A stretch of DNA of 40,487 nt from Lentisphaeria bacterium. GTDB lineage: Bacteria; Verrucomicrobiota; Lentisphaeria; Oligosphaerales; Oligosphaeraceae. Position 1 is the first letter of the stretch. Each line of letters begins with the position of its first letter. The stretch spans positions 1 through 40,487 of the forward strand of contig JAKSPB010000025.1 of NCBI GenBank assembly GCA_024405215.1, read 5' to 3'. Positions 16,090 to 25,814 of the stretch are shown here, piece after piece. The notes below the pieces were generated by a model. It saw only the letters and a list, made by a program, of their open reading frames with translations. It ran no database searches and was not told where the DNA came from. Both the position numbers and the translations under genes were made by a program.

Positions 16090-16980
16090 TCACTGTTTGT
16101 GGAATTTGAACTGCCTGCGATATTCTCCAGGCGATACGCCGTATGTCTTGCGGAAGAGATAGCAGAAATGGGATTCGTTGGAGAAGCCGCATTTGGCGAT
16201 GATGACCTTCAAGGGCATGGAATAATCGCTTTCAAGAAGTTGCGCGGCGTAGAAAAGCCGTCTGGCCTGGAGATATTTCTGCGGAGAAGTGAAAAGATAT
16301 TTCTTGAAAAGCCGCGTAAAATAAAAAATGGATAGCTTGGCAATGTCGGCAAGGCGCCTGAGGTCCAGGGTCGGGTCTGCCAGATTCTGCTCGATGCACG
16401 CCAGGCAATTTCTCAGCCTGTCGGGCATCTCCCGCTTCCATTCCAGCACATTCTGCTCCTGCTCCTTCAGCAACGTCAGCAGAAAGGAAAAAGAAAAGGC
16501 CGCGTCATCATAGACGTTTATGGATGAAGGCGCCGCCATGACCCGGTTGAAATACTCGCAGAGCATCTCCAATGCCTGGCTGTCTGGACGGATCGTCAGA
16601 ACCATCCCGCATTTCTCTATGATTCTCTGGACAATATCCATTGCCATGTCGCCCCAGAGGGAAATGTAGATGAAATGGTAAAGCGAAGAATCCGGAGATT
16701 GGACGTAGACGCTGGCCGAAGGCACAAAAATCAGAAATGCCTTCCCCTCCGGAACCTTGTGCCGCTCGCCGTTGACGAGTAGCTCGCCGATTCCCTGGAA
16801 AGTATATTGGAAAATGGCGAATTGCTCCGGGTTGCGGTTGATCTGGGCATTCCTATAGGTGTGCTCCGTGACCTTCTGGGCGCCGTAGCTACGGGACTGG
16901 CAGGGAAGCTTCAGGTTATGAAAATGCCTGAAGGACACGTCTCCATTCTGCTGTCTGGCTAACTCCTGCTGCGTCGTCAT
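16090..16980 (-). CDS. AraC-family transcriptional regulator
   Basis: 296 residues with Shine-Dalgarno AGGAG upstream. The N-terminal about 165 residues form a cupin-like sensor (FQGIGELLVNGERHKVPEGK ... LIFVPSAS). The C-terminal about 100 residues are the double helix-turn-helix of AraC/XylS proteins: LDLRRLADIAKLSIFYFTRL, then IIAKCGFSNESHFCYLFRKT and the closing YGVSPGEYRR. Such regulators usually respond to sugars or sugar oligomers and activate nearby catabolic genes. It is divergent from the prepilin-type gene at 17351. A 27-bp direct repeat between them is a candidate binding site. It probably controls the secreted-protein cluster to its right. Confidence 0.92.
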   Translation of the reverse strand: MTTQQELARQQNGDVSFRHFHNLKLPCQSRSYGAQKVTEHTYRNAQINRNPEQFAIFQYTFQGIGELLVNGERHKVPEGKAFLIFVPSASVYVQSPDSSLYHFIYISLWGDMAMDIVQRIIEKCGMVLTIRPDSQALEMLCEYFNRVMAAPSSINVYDDAAFSFSFLLTLLKEQEQNVLEWKREMPDRLRNCLACIEQNLADPTLDLRRLADIAKLSIFYFTRLFKKYLFTSPQKYLQARRLFYAAQLLESDYSMPLKVIIAKCGFSNESHFCYLFRKTYGVSPGEYRRQFKFHKQ

Positions 16981-17070
16981 CTGCTTCTCCTAATGATCAG
17001 TTCCCATTGAATACTATAGAACACGATTGTCGTTTTGTATCCATCCCATGGGAGACAAGGGATGGGAAAG

Positions 17071-17164
17071 AGAGCAAGAATACGATATAGTTGGCAAGGC
17101 AATACAATATAATAAAACATATAGAATCCACCCAAAAAGAGCAAGAATACGATAGAATTGGCAA
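17071..17164. promoter_or_regulatory. Direct repeat, candidate AraC-family operator
   Basis: Two 27-bp direct copies (17071-17097 and 17138-17164) start 67 bp apart and match at 25 of 27 positions. Each reads AGAGCAAGAATACGATA, then three variable bases, then TTGGCAA. They lie in the divergent region between the AraC regulator and the prepilin-type gene, the second copy just upstream of a candidate -35. AraC-family proteins commonly bind direct repeats. Confidence 0.55.
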
Positions 17165-17174
17165 AATAGTATGG

Positions 17175-17202
17175 CTGGCACATTTCACTTTCTTGCTATA
17201 GT
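17175..17202 (+). promoter_or_regulatory. Candidate sigma70-like promoter for the prepilin-type gene
   Basis: CTGGCA (17175-17180) and TATAGT (17197-17202) are 16 bp apart, just downstream of the second 27-bp repeat. The -35 is poor, which fits activator dependence. This leaves an mRNA leader of about 140 nt before the start at 17351. Confidence 0.35.
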
Positions 17203-17350
17203 ATCACCAGCAACGATAGAAATAGTCGTGTCGGTCTTCAGCCAGAAGGGACGCCATCCTGCCTGACGATTTCTGGTTTTTCGTGTTCCCCCATAGAAGC
17301 GCGAGTCGCGCTTTTCCTTCACCCCCCAATACAACACACCCAAAACAACC

Positions 17351-18211
17351 ATGAAAAGATCCTTCACTCTGATCGAACTGCTGGTCGTGATCGCGATCAT
17401 CGCCATCCTGGCCTCCATGCTTCTTCCCGCCCTCAGCAAGGCCCGCGAGAAAGCCCGCGCCATCTCCTGCACCAACAACCTGAAGCAGCTCCAGCTGGGC
17501 ATGCTTCTCTACACCAACGACTACGACGACTTCCTGCCTCCTGTCGGCTACGGCGAAGAGGAAGCGACTGGCGGCAAGGGCCCCATGCCCTGGGATGACG
17601 CATTGGTCAGAGCCAACTGCTACATGTGGTTCACCCTGAATCCCATCGTTCCCGGCACCCCGATGAAGGGCACGGAATGGCTTTCCAAGGATCCTGCCGC
17701 CAACAAGAAGGCCGGTGCGAACGGCGAGGACAAGGGGTCCTGGCACAAGGTACTGGACTGCCCCAGCTGCCCTCCCGATGTCCGCGTCGCCGGCAACATC
17801 TCCTATGGCATGAACGTCACCGCCAGCCATTACTACAGATACCAGAAGAAATACTGGGGCAGTTCTTTCTCCCGTGCCACCGCCGATGTTTCCCGAGCCG
17901 CCACCTGGCACCGCATCGGCTCCATCCGCACCGCCTCCCAGTTCGTCAATCTGACGGATATCTGCGCGTGCAACATGTTCGGCACTCATAATTTGACCGG
18001 TTTCATCACCATGCCCCGCTCCCTTACCGACAGCGATGCCGGAGAAAAGGTCAACCTGTTCCGTCACAGCATGTACATGAACTTCAGCTTCGGCGATGGT
18101 CACGTGGAAGCTGTCAACCAGGCAAAAGCGATCGCAGGCGCAGACAGCCCGCTCTTCGACTTCCTCTGGTTCCCTGGTGTTGACTGCAAGGGCGGCGACG
18201 CAAACCACTAA
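17351..18211 (+). CDS. Prepilin-type protein with H-x9-DG motif
   Basis: 286 residues. The start [19 protein letters not shown] is a type IV prepilin/pseudopilin N-terminus (cleavage after a short basic leader, Glu at +5, then a hydrophobic helix). The C-terminus carries [17 protein letters not shown], exactly H-x9-D-G, as in the prepilin-type/DUF1559-like proteins that are hugely expanded in Planctomycetes and Lentisphaerota. Cys residues (about 40, 137, 140) may form disulfides. It would be exported and anchored by its N-terminal helix; its function in these bacteria is unknown. It sits between the AraC regulator and a secreted glycosidase-like gene. The N-terminal coding sequence is nearly the same as that of 26307-27149. 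Confidence 0.85.
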   Translation: MKRSFTLIELLVVIAIIAILASMLLPALSKAREKARAISCTNNLKQLQLGMLLYTNDYDDFLPPVGYGEEEATGGKGPMPWDDALVRANCYMWFTLNPIVPGTPMKGTEWLSKDPAANKKAGANGEDKGSWHKVLDCPSCPPDVRVAGNISYGMNVTASHYYRYQKKYWGSSFSRATADVSRAATWHRIGSIRTASQFVNLTDICACNMFGTHNLTGFITMPRSLTDSDAGEKVNLFRHSMYMNFSFGDGHVEAVNQAKAIAGADSPLFDFLWFPGVDCKGGDANH

Positions 18212-18226
18212 AGTCTGACTCCCCAC

Positions 18227-18254
18227 GGCCTGAAGGCGGAATCGCCTTCAGGCC
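18227..18254 (+). terminator. Perfect 12-bp hairpin after the prepilin-type gene
   Basis: GGCCTGAAGGCG, loop GAAT, CGCCTTCAGGCC, 15 bp after the stop codon. It has no T run, so it may be a pause or processing hairpin and not a strict rho-independent terminator. Confidence 0.6.
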
Positions 18255-18350
18255 ACAATCAACATTCCCCTAGGCGAAACGGGCTACAGCCTTTGCCTGC
18301 ATTTTCCTTCTGCCCGAACCTGCGGGAATGTTGAAGCTATATTTTGGAAT

Positions 18351-18382
18351 ATCCGGACGGTTGAGGTATTCTCGTCCGGGAT
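18351..18382. promoter_or_regulatory. Inverted repeat upstream of the glycosidase-like gene
   Basis: ATCCGGACG and CGTCCGGGAT are inverted copies (one extra C in the right arm) around a 13-nt spacer, about 100 bp before the start at 18483. It is a candidate operator or leader hairpin; no clear promoter was found. Confidence 0.35.
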
Positions 18383-18482
18383 TTGTAACTATTGTACTCT
18401 TGTTTTCATCTTTTTCTCCGCCCATTGACAGGCCAAACAGGATTTTGTGTCCAGACAACTTCCCTTTCATCGTCACTAAATC

Positions 18483-21400
18483 ATGAAACATCCCTTTCTT
18501 TTCGCACTTGCCATGAGCACCATCAGCTTTCTTGCGCTGGCTGCCGAACAGGTTTCCCCCGAGGCGCGGCTGGAGCAGCTGAAAAAGCAGTTCCCCGAAG
18601 AAGTGGCCATGGGCATTCCCGTCAAATTGGAAGTGGACATGCCGAATCCTGTAAAGACGGAAGACGCGAAACCGGGCAAGGCGGCGACTCCCGTCTTCAC
18701 CTCGCAGCTTGTCTCTCCCGCAAAAGACTTCGCCTTCATCGGAGAGTGCAATCTTATCATCAAATTCACGCTTGACAAGCCAGTCGCCAAGAACCTCTGG
18801 CAGAGTGTCTGCGACGACCAGGTGGAGAACCTCTGGATCAACGGACGCCATGTCGCCCACGAGCTGTGGAGCACGAATTGGGGGACCATGGATTCCTTCC
18901 AGATTCCCAATGACTATTTCGTGACAGGCGAGAACACTCTGGCCGTCACCTATCTCAACACGGGCGACATCGGCGGCCTGATGATGGACCTCCAGCTGTT
19001 GCTGGCCGATGACAAGTTCATAGTCGTCACAGCCGACAATGCGGTGGGTCTGACCGGCAAGGCCCCCGAAGGATGGCAGCAGCCCGATTTCAACTGCGAC
19101 CGCTGGGCGCCCGTGGCGAAGCGCCCCGGCCCTCCCGCGCGTCCATGGAAGAAATTCTCCGCCGAGAACTACATGAGCATCCAGGCGAAGGGCGAGGCCG
19201 TGAAGGTCAAGCTTCTCCAGCGGAAGAAGATCACGGCCGACGTGCGCTTCACCAGCAAGAAGGGCTTCAATGGCACGGAAAAGTTCTTCGCCCATCTCTG
19301 CTTCTCCAACGGACAGGTTCTGCGCGACCTGACAGGCACCGTAGAGGAACTGAACGGCACCGTGAACGAAGACGGCACCATTGACATCCACTTCAGCAGC
19401 TTCAACGGCGAATACTACGGCTCCCCCGTCAAGATGTATTGGGAGTTCGGCGTGGCAGGCGGCAAGACAGTCGGCGACAACCACGTGACTTTCGTCACCG
19501 ACGGCGCCTCCACACCTGGCGCTCCCCTCGTCTCCAACATCGCAAAGACTGCGAACGGCCCGATTCCCATGGTGAACGGCAAGCCCTACTACTTCAACAT
19601 CCTGACAGTGCATGGCTACGGCACCGGCCTTTCCAAGCAGTCCGGCATGGAAGGCGCAGGCTCCCCCTTCAACACCCTCGCGCTTCGTCTCGGCTCAGGC
19701 GAGACCATCTGGTGGCTCGGTCCCGACAAATACGACTTCACCTCCGTCGACCGCTGCTTCAACACAATCCTACAGCTCTACCCCGATTGCAAGCTGGCCC
19801 CATACGTGTGGTGCCATCCCGGAAGCTGGTACCGCACCGCCTATCCGGAACGACTCTCCCTGTTCGAGGACGGCTCCACCCACAACTACTACATGGCGCC
19901 TGTCTCCTTCAGCAATCCCGACGCGCTTCGCGATGCGGAAAACGCCGTGCGCGCCTTGGTCGAACACATCGAGAAATACTTCGGCAGCCGAACGCTCCTC
20001 TACAACCTGCAGGGCGGAATCTCCTGCGAATGGCAGGGCTGGGCGGCACAGTCCAACCACTACGCCGACTTTAGCGAATACGCCGTCAAGGACTTCGAGA
20101 GATACGCCGCCAAGAACGGCATCGTCACCAAGGGCATTCCCGGACGGGAAGAGCGCGAGACGGGCATAGACAGCACCTTCCGCAGCCCGAAGAAAGACGC
20201 CCTGGCCATCCTCTACGCCAAGTACTACAGCGAGACCATCTCCCATTTCGTGGACAGTATCGCGAAGGTCGTGAAGGAGACCTGCCCAAACGAAAAGCTG
20301 GTCGGCGCCTACTACGGCTACCACATGGAATATGCCAACATGGTCCACAGCGTGAACGGCGGCGGCCACAACGACCTACAGCGCCTGCTGGATTCTCCAT
20401 ACCTTGATTTCTTCCTCTCGCCCCAGAGCTACGGCATCCGCAGCTATGGCTCGCCCAATGCTGACATGAAGCCCTACGGCGCAATCCGCAAGGCAGGAAA
20501 GCTCTCCATTCTCGAAGACGACACGCGTACCCACCTCACATTCAAGACGGCATACGAGCAGACGCCCAACCTGAACATGACGCTGAACATCCTGAAGCGA
20601 AATGTCGGCATGGCGCTGAGCCGCAATGTCCCGCTGAACCATTTCCCGATCATCGGCGGAAACGAACTGAACCATCCCGCCATCCGCGAAATGTTCAACC
20701 AGTCCATCAAGGTCGGACAGTATCTGATGGAACACGGCTCTGATCCTACCGCTGAAATCGCCGCCGTCGTCGACGAGGAGGCCGTCCGCTATGTCGCCGT
20801 CAACCGCCGGGACGTATTCGTGAAGGACCACGACCGCTACAAGTACAACGACAACGGCGAGCTGGTGGATTCCCCGCGCCGCCTTTATCCCATCTATAGC
20901 GACCTCCTCTACTACCAGCGCATCCCGCTGGCGCAGATCGGCGCCCCCGTAGACATGATCATGCTGGACGACGTGGTGAAGCACGGCAAGGAATACAAGA
21001 TGGTCATCTTCCTGAACTCCTTCAAGGACACCCCCAAGCTGCGCGAAGCCATCCAGCACCTCCACGACAACGACATCACCACCGTCTTCACATACGGCGC
21101 AGGCTTCATCGACGACAACGGATTCTCCACCAAGAGCCTCTCCGAATGCGTCGGAATGAATATGGAAAACGACGGTGCCGGAAACCTGCGCATCCGCTTC
21201 GCCAACGGTGCAATCGCAGGGCAGGACTACGGCGCGAAGACGCGCTTCAAGGTCGTCGACAAGAACGCCGTCCCGCTGGCACAATACAATGACAACAGCG
21301 GCGTAGCCGTGGCAAGGAAAGGCAATACCTTCTTCTACGGCACCACCGACCTGGATCACGCCTTCCTGCAGGACGTCGCCCGCGGCGCAGGAGTCTTCTT

Positions 21401-21632
21401 CTACTCCGACACAAAAGACAACGTCTTCGCCAGCAAGGACATCGTCAGCATCCATACCGCAGGCGGCGGCCACAAGACCATCCACCTGCCGAAAGTCGCC
21501 GACGTCGTTGAGATCTACAGCGGCGAAGTAGTCGCGCACCAGACGGACACCTTCGAGTTCGACATGGCGCCATTCGAGACACGCACCTTCCTCTATGGCA
21601 GCCTGGAAATAATCCAGCAGGCGCTAAAATAG
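18483..21632 (+). CDS. Secreted glycosidase-like protein (GH-A/GH42-like)
   Basis: 1049 residues with signal peptide MKHPFLFALAMSTISFLALA. Residues about 75-190 resemble a galactose-binding jelly roll (LWINGRHVAHELWSTNWG, ENTLAVTYLNTGDIGG). Residues about 365-750 look like a TIM barrel with many aromatic residues; ISCEWQGW (Glu about 515) and LSILEDDTR (Glu about 677) are candidate acid/base and nucleophile carboxylates. Residues about 755-900 (EIAAVVDEEAVRYVAVNRRD ... KMVIFLNSFKDT ... VFTYGAGFID) resemble the flavodoxin-like domain that follows the barrel in GH42 enzymes. Class inferred, substrate unknown. It belongs with the AraC regulator and prepilin-type gene. No Shine-Dalgarno; the start context is ATCATG, as at 6853 and 21800. 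Confidence 0.65.
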   Translation: MKHPFLFALAMSTISFLALAAEQVSPEARLEQLKKQFPEEVAMGIPVKLEVDMPNPVKTEDAKPGKAATPVFTSQLVSPAKDFAFIGECNLIIKFTLDKPVAKNLWQSVCDDQVENLWINGRHVAHELWSTNWGTMDSFQIPNDYFVTGENTLAVTYLNTGDIGGLMMDLQLLLADDKFIVVTADNAVGLTGKAPEGWQQPDFNCDRWAPVAKRPGPPARPWKKFSAENYMSIQAKGEAVKVKLLQRKKITADVRFTSKKGFNGTEKFFAHLCFSNGQVLRDLTGTVEELNGTVNEDGTIDIHFSSFNGEYYGSPVKMYWEFGVAGGKTVGDNHVTFVTDGASTPGAPLVSNIAKTANGPIPMVNGKPYYFNILTVHGYGTGLSKQSGMEGAGSPFNTLALRLGSGETIWWLGPDKYDFTSVDRCFNTILQLYPDCKLAPYVWCHPGSWYRTAYPERLSLFEDGSTHNYYMAPVSFSNPDALRDAENAVRALVEHIEKYFGSRTLLYNLQGGISCEWQGWAAQSNHYADFSEYAVKDFERYAAKNGIVTKGIPGREERETGIDSTFRSPKKDALAILYAKYYSETISHFVDSIAKVVKETCPNEKLVGAYYGYHMEYANMVHSVNGGGHNDLQRLLDSPYLDFFLSPQSYGIRSYGSPNADMKPYGAIRKAGKLSILEDDTRTHLTFKTAYEQTPNLNMTLNILKRNVGMALSRNVPLNHFPIIGGNELNHPAIREMFNQSIKVGQYLMEHGSDPTAEIAAVVDEEAVRYVAVNRRDVFVKDHDRYKYNDNGELVDSPRRLYPIYSDLLYYQRIPLAQIGAPVDMIMLDDVVKHGKEYKMVIFLNSFKDTPKLREAIQHLHDNDITTVFTYGAGFIDDNGFSTKSLSECVGMNMENDGAGNLRIRFANGAIAGQDYGAKTRFKVVDKNAVPLAQYNDNSGVAVARKGNTFFYGTTDLDHAFLQDVARGAGVFFYSDTKDNVFASKDIVSIHTAGGGHKTIHLPKVADVVEIYSGEVVAHQTDTFEFDMAPFETRTFLYGSLEIIQQALK

Positions 21633-21639
21633 ACAAGCA

Positions 21640-21675
21640 AGGCGGACAGCAAAACTGTCAAAAGTTGTTCCGCCT
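21640..21675. repeat. Nested hairpin after the glycosidase-like gene
   Basis: AGGCGGA (21640-21646) pairs with TCCGCCT (21669-21675), and inside it GACAG (21645-21649) pairs with CTGTC (21655-21659). It begins 7 bp after the stop codon and is part of the same tract as the hairpin at 21721. Confidence 0.6.
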
Positions 21676-21720
21676 GCGGCGGGAACGCAAAACACGAAAA
21701 ATACGAAAAAAAATCAAAAG

Positions 21721-21746
21721 TCCTTCGGCGGTTGACCGCCGAAGGA
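21721..21746. repeat. Perfect 12-bp stem hairpin with T-rich flank
   Basis: TCCTTCGGCGGT, loop TG, ACCGCCGAAGGA. The following TTGTTTTGC ... CTTCTTTTGCTCTCCCGC mirrors the tract at 6656-6832, including the CCGAAGG core and the closing CTCCCG. It may terminate the upstream gene or act in the leader of the gene at 21800. Confidence 0.75.
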
Positions 21747-21799
21747 CCTTGTTTTGCTTGCTTCTTTGCTTCTTTTGCTCTCCCGCTAGAGACGACATC

Positions 21800-24700
21800 A
21801 TGCATACCCCAGGAATAAAGAAAATGTCTTTTTTCCAAATCTTCGCTTTCTTTGCATGCGCCAGCGTGGCGTTGATGGCATTCCCCTTGGAATGGAATCC
21901 GAATTTCCGGACAGATACGCCCTACGAAGTGGACATTGACCGCTCCAAGCTGGCCGCTCTGGCAGAAGTCGACGCCAAGGCGGATTTTGCCGTCACGGCC
22001 ATCGTGGACGGGAAATCACAGGAGCTGCCCGTTCTCTTGCTGAAGGGCAAGAACGAAAATTTCGTCTCTCTGCGTTTTTCCGTGCCGGCAGGCACGACCG
22101 CCTTGGAATGCATTCCACTGGCGAACACAAAGGCCCCCGTCGAAGCTCCGGAAAATCTCTTTGCGAATGCCCTGACCGCCGACGCACCAGGCGTCTGGGA
22201 ACATCAGGAGGAGACGCTTTCCGAATTCACTCCGAAAGGCCTTCTCGTGAGCATGAAGAACTGGGGCAAGCAAGTGTCCGCCTACACCGTTCCGATTCCC
22301 CGCGAAGCAACCGGACGACATGCCAGATTGGAACTTGGCTACACGTCCCTGTCCAAGCGGGTATCCAGCCTTAGATTTGAAATCCGCCAGCTGGACGCCG
22401 AAGGCAATGTCCTCTTCAACAGCGTTGTCGATCCGCGCTGGATATCCTACATGGCGCCCACCAATCGCGAAATCCAATTCAGCGAAATCGGCTACATCCG
22501 CCCTGACACCGTTCAACTTAGCTTCACCATGTTCCAAGAGGCCAACGAAGTCGGATATGACAACGACGGCCAACCCATCAAAGATCCCGAAGGCTATAAA
22601 GGCAGTGTCATTCTTTCGCGTCTGGCACTTCGCACTGCGGAAGTGCTGCCCTTCCCCAAATACAACGACACTTTCTTTGGCGAAGGCGTCTCCGAACAGA
22701 CAGGCGACTGTGCGCTGTCGCTGCGCAACGGAACCGTTTTCGGATACGTGACGCGGCCACAGGCCACCTGGGCGGAGGCACATCAGGTCACGAATCCTCG
22801 CGAGACGTTCTTCCCGGACGCCGACGGCACCATCGAGGCTTGGTTCAAGCCGGAATGGGACGCAACGCCAGCAGGCAAGAAGACGCTCTTCCAGTCCTTT
22901 AACTACAAGGTCTCCAGAAATCGCGGCCAACTTCACGCGCTCTTCTATGACACGGCGACACAGGAACTTAGCTTCTACCTGAAAGACAAGGAAAACAAGG
23001 AGTGGCAGGGCGCCGTCAACGTTGCCCTGCCTGACCGTCAGTGGACGCACCTGGCGCTGCAGTGGAGCGCAACTAGCGGCGTGAAGCTCTTCCTCAACGG
23101 CAAAGCCATCATCGACAGGCCGGATTTCCTCTACGCAGGCATAGACATTTCAAAGGATTCGCCCACCCCCAACGCCATTGCGGCGGTGGCATTCGCCGTC
23201 GGCAATACCGTTTATGCCATGCGCGGCCATCCACAAAATGGCGACTCCAGCGGACATTATTCCGGCCTGGTCGATTCTCTGCGCGTCACCGCAGGCGCAC
23301 GCTACGAAGGCGATTTCATGCCCGAAAGAAGATTCACAATGGACGATGCCACGCACGCGCTCTTCAATTTCGACCGTGATTTCGATGGCGTCTGCGCTTT
23401 CGGAAGCATCATCGTGCCTGGATCGATCAATTCCAAAAGAGGAATTGTCACACACGTGCTGAAGCATGACGGAAAGGAATACCAATGGACACCGAACGAA
23501 ATTGTTCCAGAGAACAATCCGCGCAATGTGCTTAGTGCGCTGAACTATCCAATTATTCCCATGCCGCAGGATTTCCGCGTCGCCAGAACGGAAAAGGAAA
23601 TCACATTCGAAGCAGTCAAGCCCGGCGACGTGCTCGAAACCGCTTTCGGCGAATCTGCCAAGCAGATGGGAATCGTAATCAAAAACACCTCCGATTCTGT
23701 TCCACTGGTGAATCCACTCGTCCTCAACGAAGGCGAACTGGATTCGCGCTCCTTCCAGGGCCTGGCCAACGCATTTCAAAACAATGAAGCCACCGACAGG
23801 GAGCGCGTGGATAAGGTATTCAACTTTGTTCTGGGCGCCTCCGACTACTTCATGAACCATACCGCACAATTCCCCATGGGCAGCGACGTCCCCAAAAACG
23901 TCGAACACGATGCGCTCATCATGCTCAATGGCTACTGCGGCTTCGAATGCGGCCCGCTGAACAACATGGCGGCCAATCTTTTCACGACAGCCCTCAAGTG
24001 CCCGGCCAGCCAGAACGGCGGCTACGGACACTCCTTCGAAGGAGTCTATTACGACGGCAAAACACACGTCTATGATCTTTCCGCACAGCAGTTCTTCCCA
24101 TCCTTCGACAACATGACAGCCGCCTCTCTTGGCGAAGTGGACCGCGAAACAGGCATTGTCGGACGCACCAGCGGCTTCGACGCAGATCCCTTCGCACGCC
24201 TGACCACGCGAATGTACTGGACGGAACTTCCCATCTATCAGCCCAAGATCGGCTTCACGCTGAATCCCGGCGAAAGGATCTGGATCAAGCGTTTCAACGA
24301 GGGCTATGTAAACGACCTGCAATGCTCCTACATCATCGAAAAGGAGAAATACATGGCCAGAAAGCACATCGTCCAAGACGAGACAGGCGCCACGCCTGAC
24401 CAATACAATATCTATCAGGTGAACCGCTTCTTCCCAGACTACTCAAATGCATCGCTGATTTTCGATGGAAAGCCCTCCGCCAAGAATCCAGCCTTCTCGC
24501 ATATCACAACAGATTCCTTCTGCTACAATGTCAGAATCTTGTATCCTATCGTCGCCGCTCAATACCAGGCAGTCGGAACCGATGGACAGGCGGTTCCTCT
24601 GGAAATCTCAACGGATAATGGAAAGACCTTCCGGCCGCTTGACGATACAAATGGAATGCTTGTCTATCCCGTTCGCGCGCGCATGCAGTACCTTATTAGA

Positions 24701-25705
24701 ATAAATGCAGCGATTGACGAAATTCAACATTTCAAGGCGGAAACAATCGTCCAGATGAATCCAAGACTATTGACTGGACGTCTCAAGCCTGGAAAAAACA
24801 AGCTCACCTTCCTCGCAGACGACGGCGAAAGCGCCAGCGTCCAGCTCAAATACGCGACTGACAGCGAACCATGCGACATCGAAGGCGGCGTATATTCCGG
24901 TTCCATTCCCGGCTTCGAACGACAGTTGGTTGTCATGGAACCCAATACGGTCAGCAGACTGCCCTTCTCCGCTCCTGAAAACACCGCTGTCACGGCGGAA
25001 ATCGAGAACGTGCTTCCTGAATATGCGGCGGCGCCTGTTGAAGTCAAGATTCAAGACGACACGCTGGTGATAAAATCCAATCCAGTCAATGAGCCTACCT
25101 TTGCCACCATCGCGTTGATCTTGAACGGAAAAAACGGCGTTGCCAAGCGGAATCTCACGATATTCGTCGCCCAAGGAGCACGATTTGTCACGGCGGCCAA
25201 TGCGGAAGCCGTCAAAGACGCTGAATTCGTCAAAGCCAACGACAGCGATACTGTGCAGGATTGCATCCGTCTCAATAAATTCAACTCCGAGTGCGTCTTC
25301 CGCTTTCCGACGCTTCCCCAGGGAAGATATTCCATCTGGCTACTGGACCGTTTTGTCAGCCAGGGCTTAAACGCCGACATCAGAATGCGCATGCCCAAAG
25401 GCGTCAATGACGTGGTTGTCGGCCATGCCTTCAACCTCTCCTGCGACTTCAAGCGGTCGGTATTCGGCCAACCAGGCAAGCGCAGCCGCTTCAAGTGGGA
25501 TTACTTCTTCGACTCACGCGACTGGCCATTCCTGCTGGATTGCGTCGAGCTGCCATCCTGCGATTCACTCTCCTTCTACAATGCCTCCTCTTGGACAAAG
25601 CCCACGGAAATCGCAGCCGTGCTCATCATCCCCGAGCCCTCTGAGGAGACGGTTCGCAATATGATCCAAGTCCTGTGTTCCCTGAACCGTGCCTCGTGGA
25701 AATAG
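21800..25705 (+). CDS. Very large secreted protein with LamG-like and transglutaminase-like segments
   Basis: 1301 residues from the ATG at 21800. This start keeps the basic IKK in front of the hydrophobic FFQIFAFFACASVALMA; an ATG at 21824 with AGGA upstream is an alternative. Residues about 340-500 resemble a concanavalin/LamG fold (GTIEAWFKPEWD ... WTHLALQWSATSGVKLFLNG). Residues about 700-765 look like a transglutaminase core: GFECGPLNNMAANLF with Cys717, GYGHSFEGVYYDGKTHVYDL with His744 and Asp759, in the family order Cys-His-Asp. The C-terminal 350 residues appear beta-rich. Such domains cleave or cross-link peptides or glycopeptides; activity here is unproven. It follows the glycosidase-like gene by 167 bp with no regulator between. 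Start context ATCATG. Confidence 0.7.
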   Translation: MHTPGIKKMSFFQIFAFFACASVALMAFPLEWNPNFRTDTPYEVDIDRSKLAALAEVDAKADFAVTAIVDGKSQELPVLLLKGKNENFVSLRFSVPAGTTALECIPLANTKAPVEAPENLFANALTADAPGVWEHQEETLSEFTPKGLLVSMKNWGKQVSAYTVPIPREATGRHARLELGYTSLSKRVSSLRFEIRQLDAEGNVLFNSVVDPRWISYMAPTNREIQFSEIGYIRPDTVQLSFTMFQEANEVGYDNDGQPIKDPEGYKGSVILSRLALRTAEVLPFPKYNDTFFGEGVSEQTGDCALSLRNGTVFGYVTRPQATWAEAHQVTNPRETFFPDADGTIEAWFKPEWDATPAGKKTLFQSFNYKVSRNRGQLHALFYDTATQELSFYLKDKENKEWQGAVNVALPDRQWTHLALQWSATSGVKLFLNGKAIIDRPDFLYAGIDISKDSPTPNAIAAVAFAVGNTVYAMRGHPQNGDSSGHYSGLVDSLRVTAGARYEGDFMPERRFTMDDATHALFNFDRDFDGVCAFGSIIVPGSINSKRGIVTHVLKHDGKEYQWTPNEIVPENNPRNVLSALNYPIIPMPQDFRVARTEKEITFEAVKPGDVLETAFGESAKQMGIVIKNTSDSVPLVNPLVLNEGELDSRSFQGLANAFQNNEATDRERVDKVFNFVLGASDYFMNHTAQFPMGSDVPKNVEHDALIMLNGYCGFECGPLNNMAANLFTTALKCPASQNGGYGHSFEGVYYDGKTHVYDLSAQQFFPSFDNMTAASLGEVDRETGIVGRTSGFDADPFARLTTRMYWTELPIYQPKIGFTLNPGERIWIKRFNEGYVNDLQCSYIIEKEKYMARKHIVQDETGATPDQYNIYQVNRFFPDYSNASLIFDGKPSAKNPAFSHITTDSFCYNVRILYPIVAAQYQAVGTDGQAVPLEISTDNGKTFRPLDDTNGMLVYPVRARMQYLIRINAAIDEIQHFKAETIVQMNPRLLTGRLKPGKNKLTFLADDGESASVQLKYATDSEPCDIEGGVYSGSIPGFERQLVVMEPNTVSRLPFSAPENTAVTAEIENVLPEYAAAPVEVKIQDDTLVIKSNPVNEPTFATIALILNGKNGVAKRNLTIFVAQGARFVTAANAEAVKDAEFVKANDSDTVQDCIRLNKFNSECVFRFPTLPQGRYSIWLLDRFVSQGLNADIRMRMPKGVNDVVVGHAFNLSCDFKRSVFGQPGKRSRFKWDYFFDSRDWPFLLDCVELPSCDSLSFYNASSWTKPTEIAAVLIIPEPSEETVRNMIQVLCSLNRASWK

Positions 25706-25713
25706 ACGAGGCA

Positions 25714-25732
25714 GAGGCCATTGCAAAAGTCC
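25714..25732 (+). repeat. GAGG-YY-WTTGCAAAA motif, copy 2
   Basis: GAGGCCATTGCAAAAGTCC lies 9 bp after the stop of the large secreted gene. It matches copies at 15889 and 30864. Confidence 0.5.
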
Positions 25733-25776
25733 ATCTGAAGGCACGTTTCGGAGCTTCCCGAAATCAGCCTTTCCTG

Positions 25777-25806
25777 AGCCCGGAGCCGCAAGCACCGGGC
25801 TTTTTC
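25777..25806 (+). terminator. Rho-independent terminator of the large secreted gene
   Basis: AGCCCGG pairs with CCGGGCT around an 11-nt loop and is followed by TTTTC. It faces the minus-strand terminator of the tRNA genes, as expected for convergent units. Confidence 0.8.
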
Positions 25807-25814
25807 TATGAAAA

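Noticed and set aside
15923-16192. 89-codon minus-strand frame as a transposase remnant
   Set aside because: It mainly overlaps the AraC 3' end in another frame and has no transposase motif; the nearby imperfect CAAGTAC inverted repeat is too short to decide.
20376-23050. Minus-strand frames of 344-387 codons opposite the large secreted proteins
   Set aside because: Antisense shadows without recognisable motifs or ribosome-binding sites.
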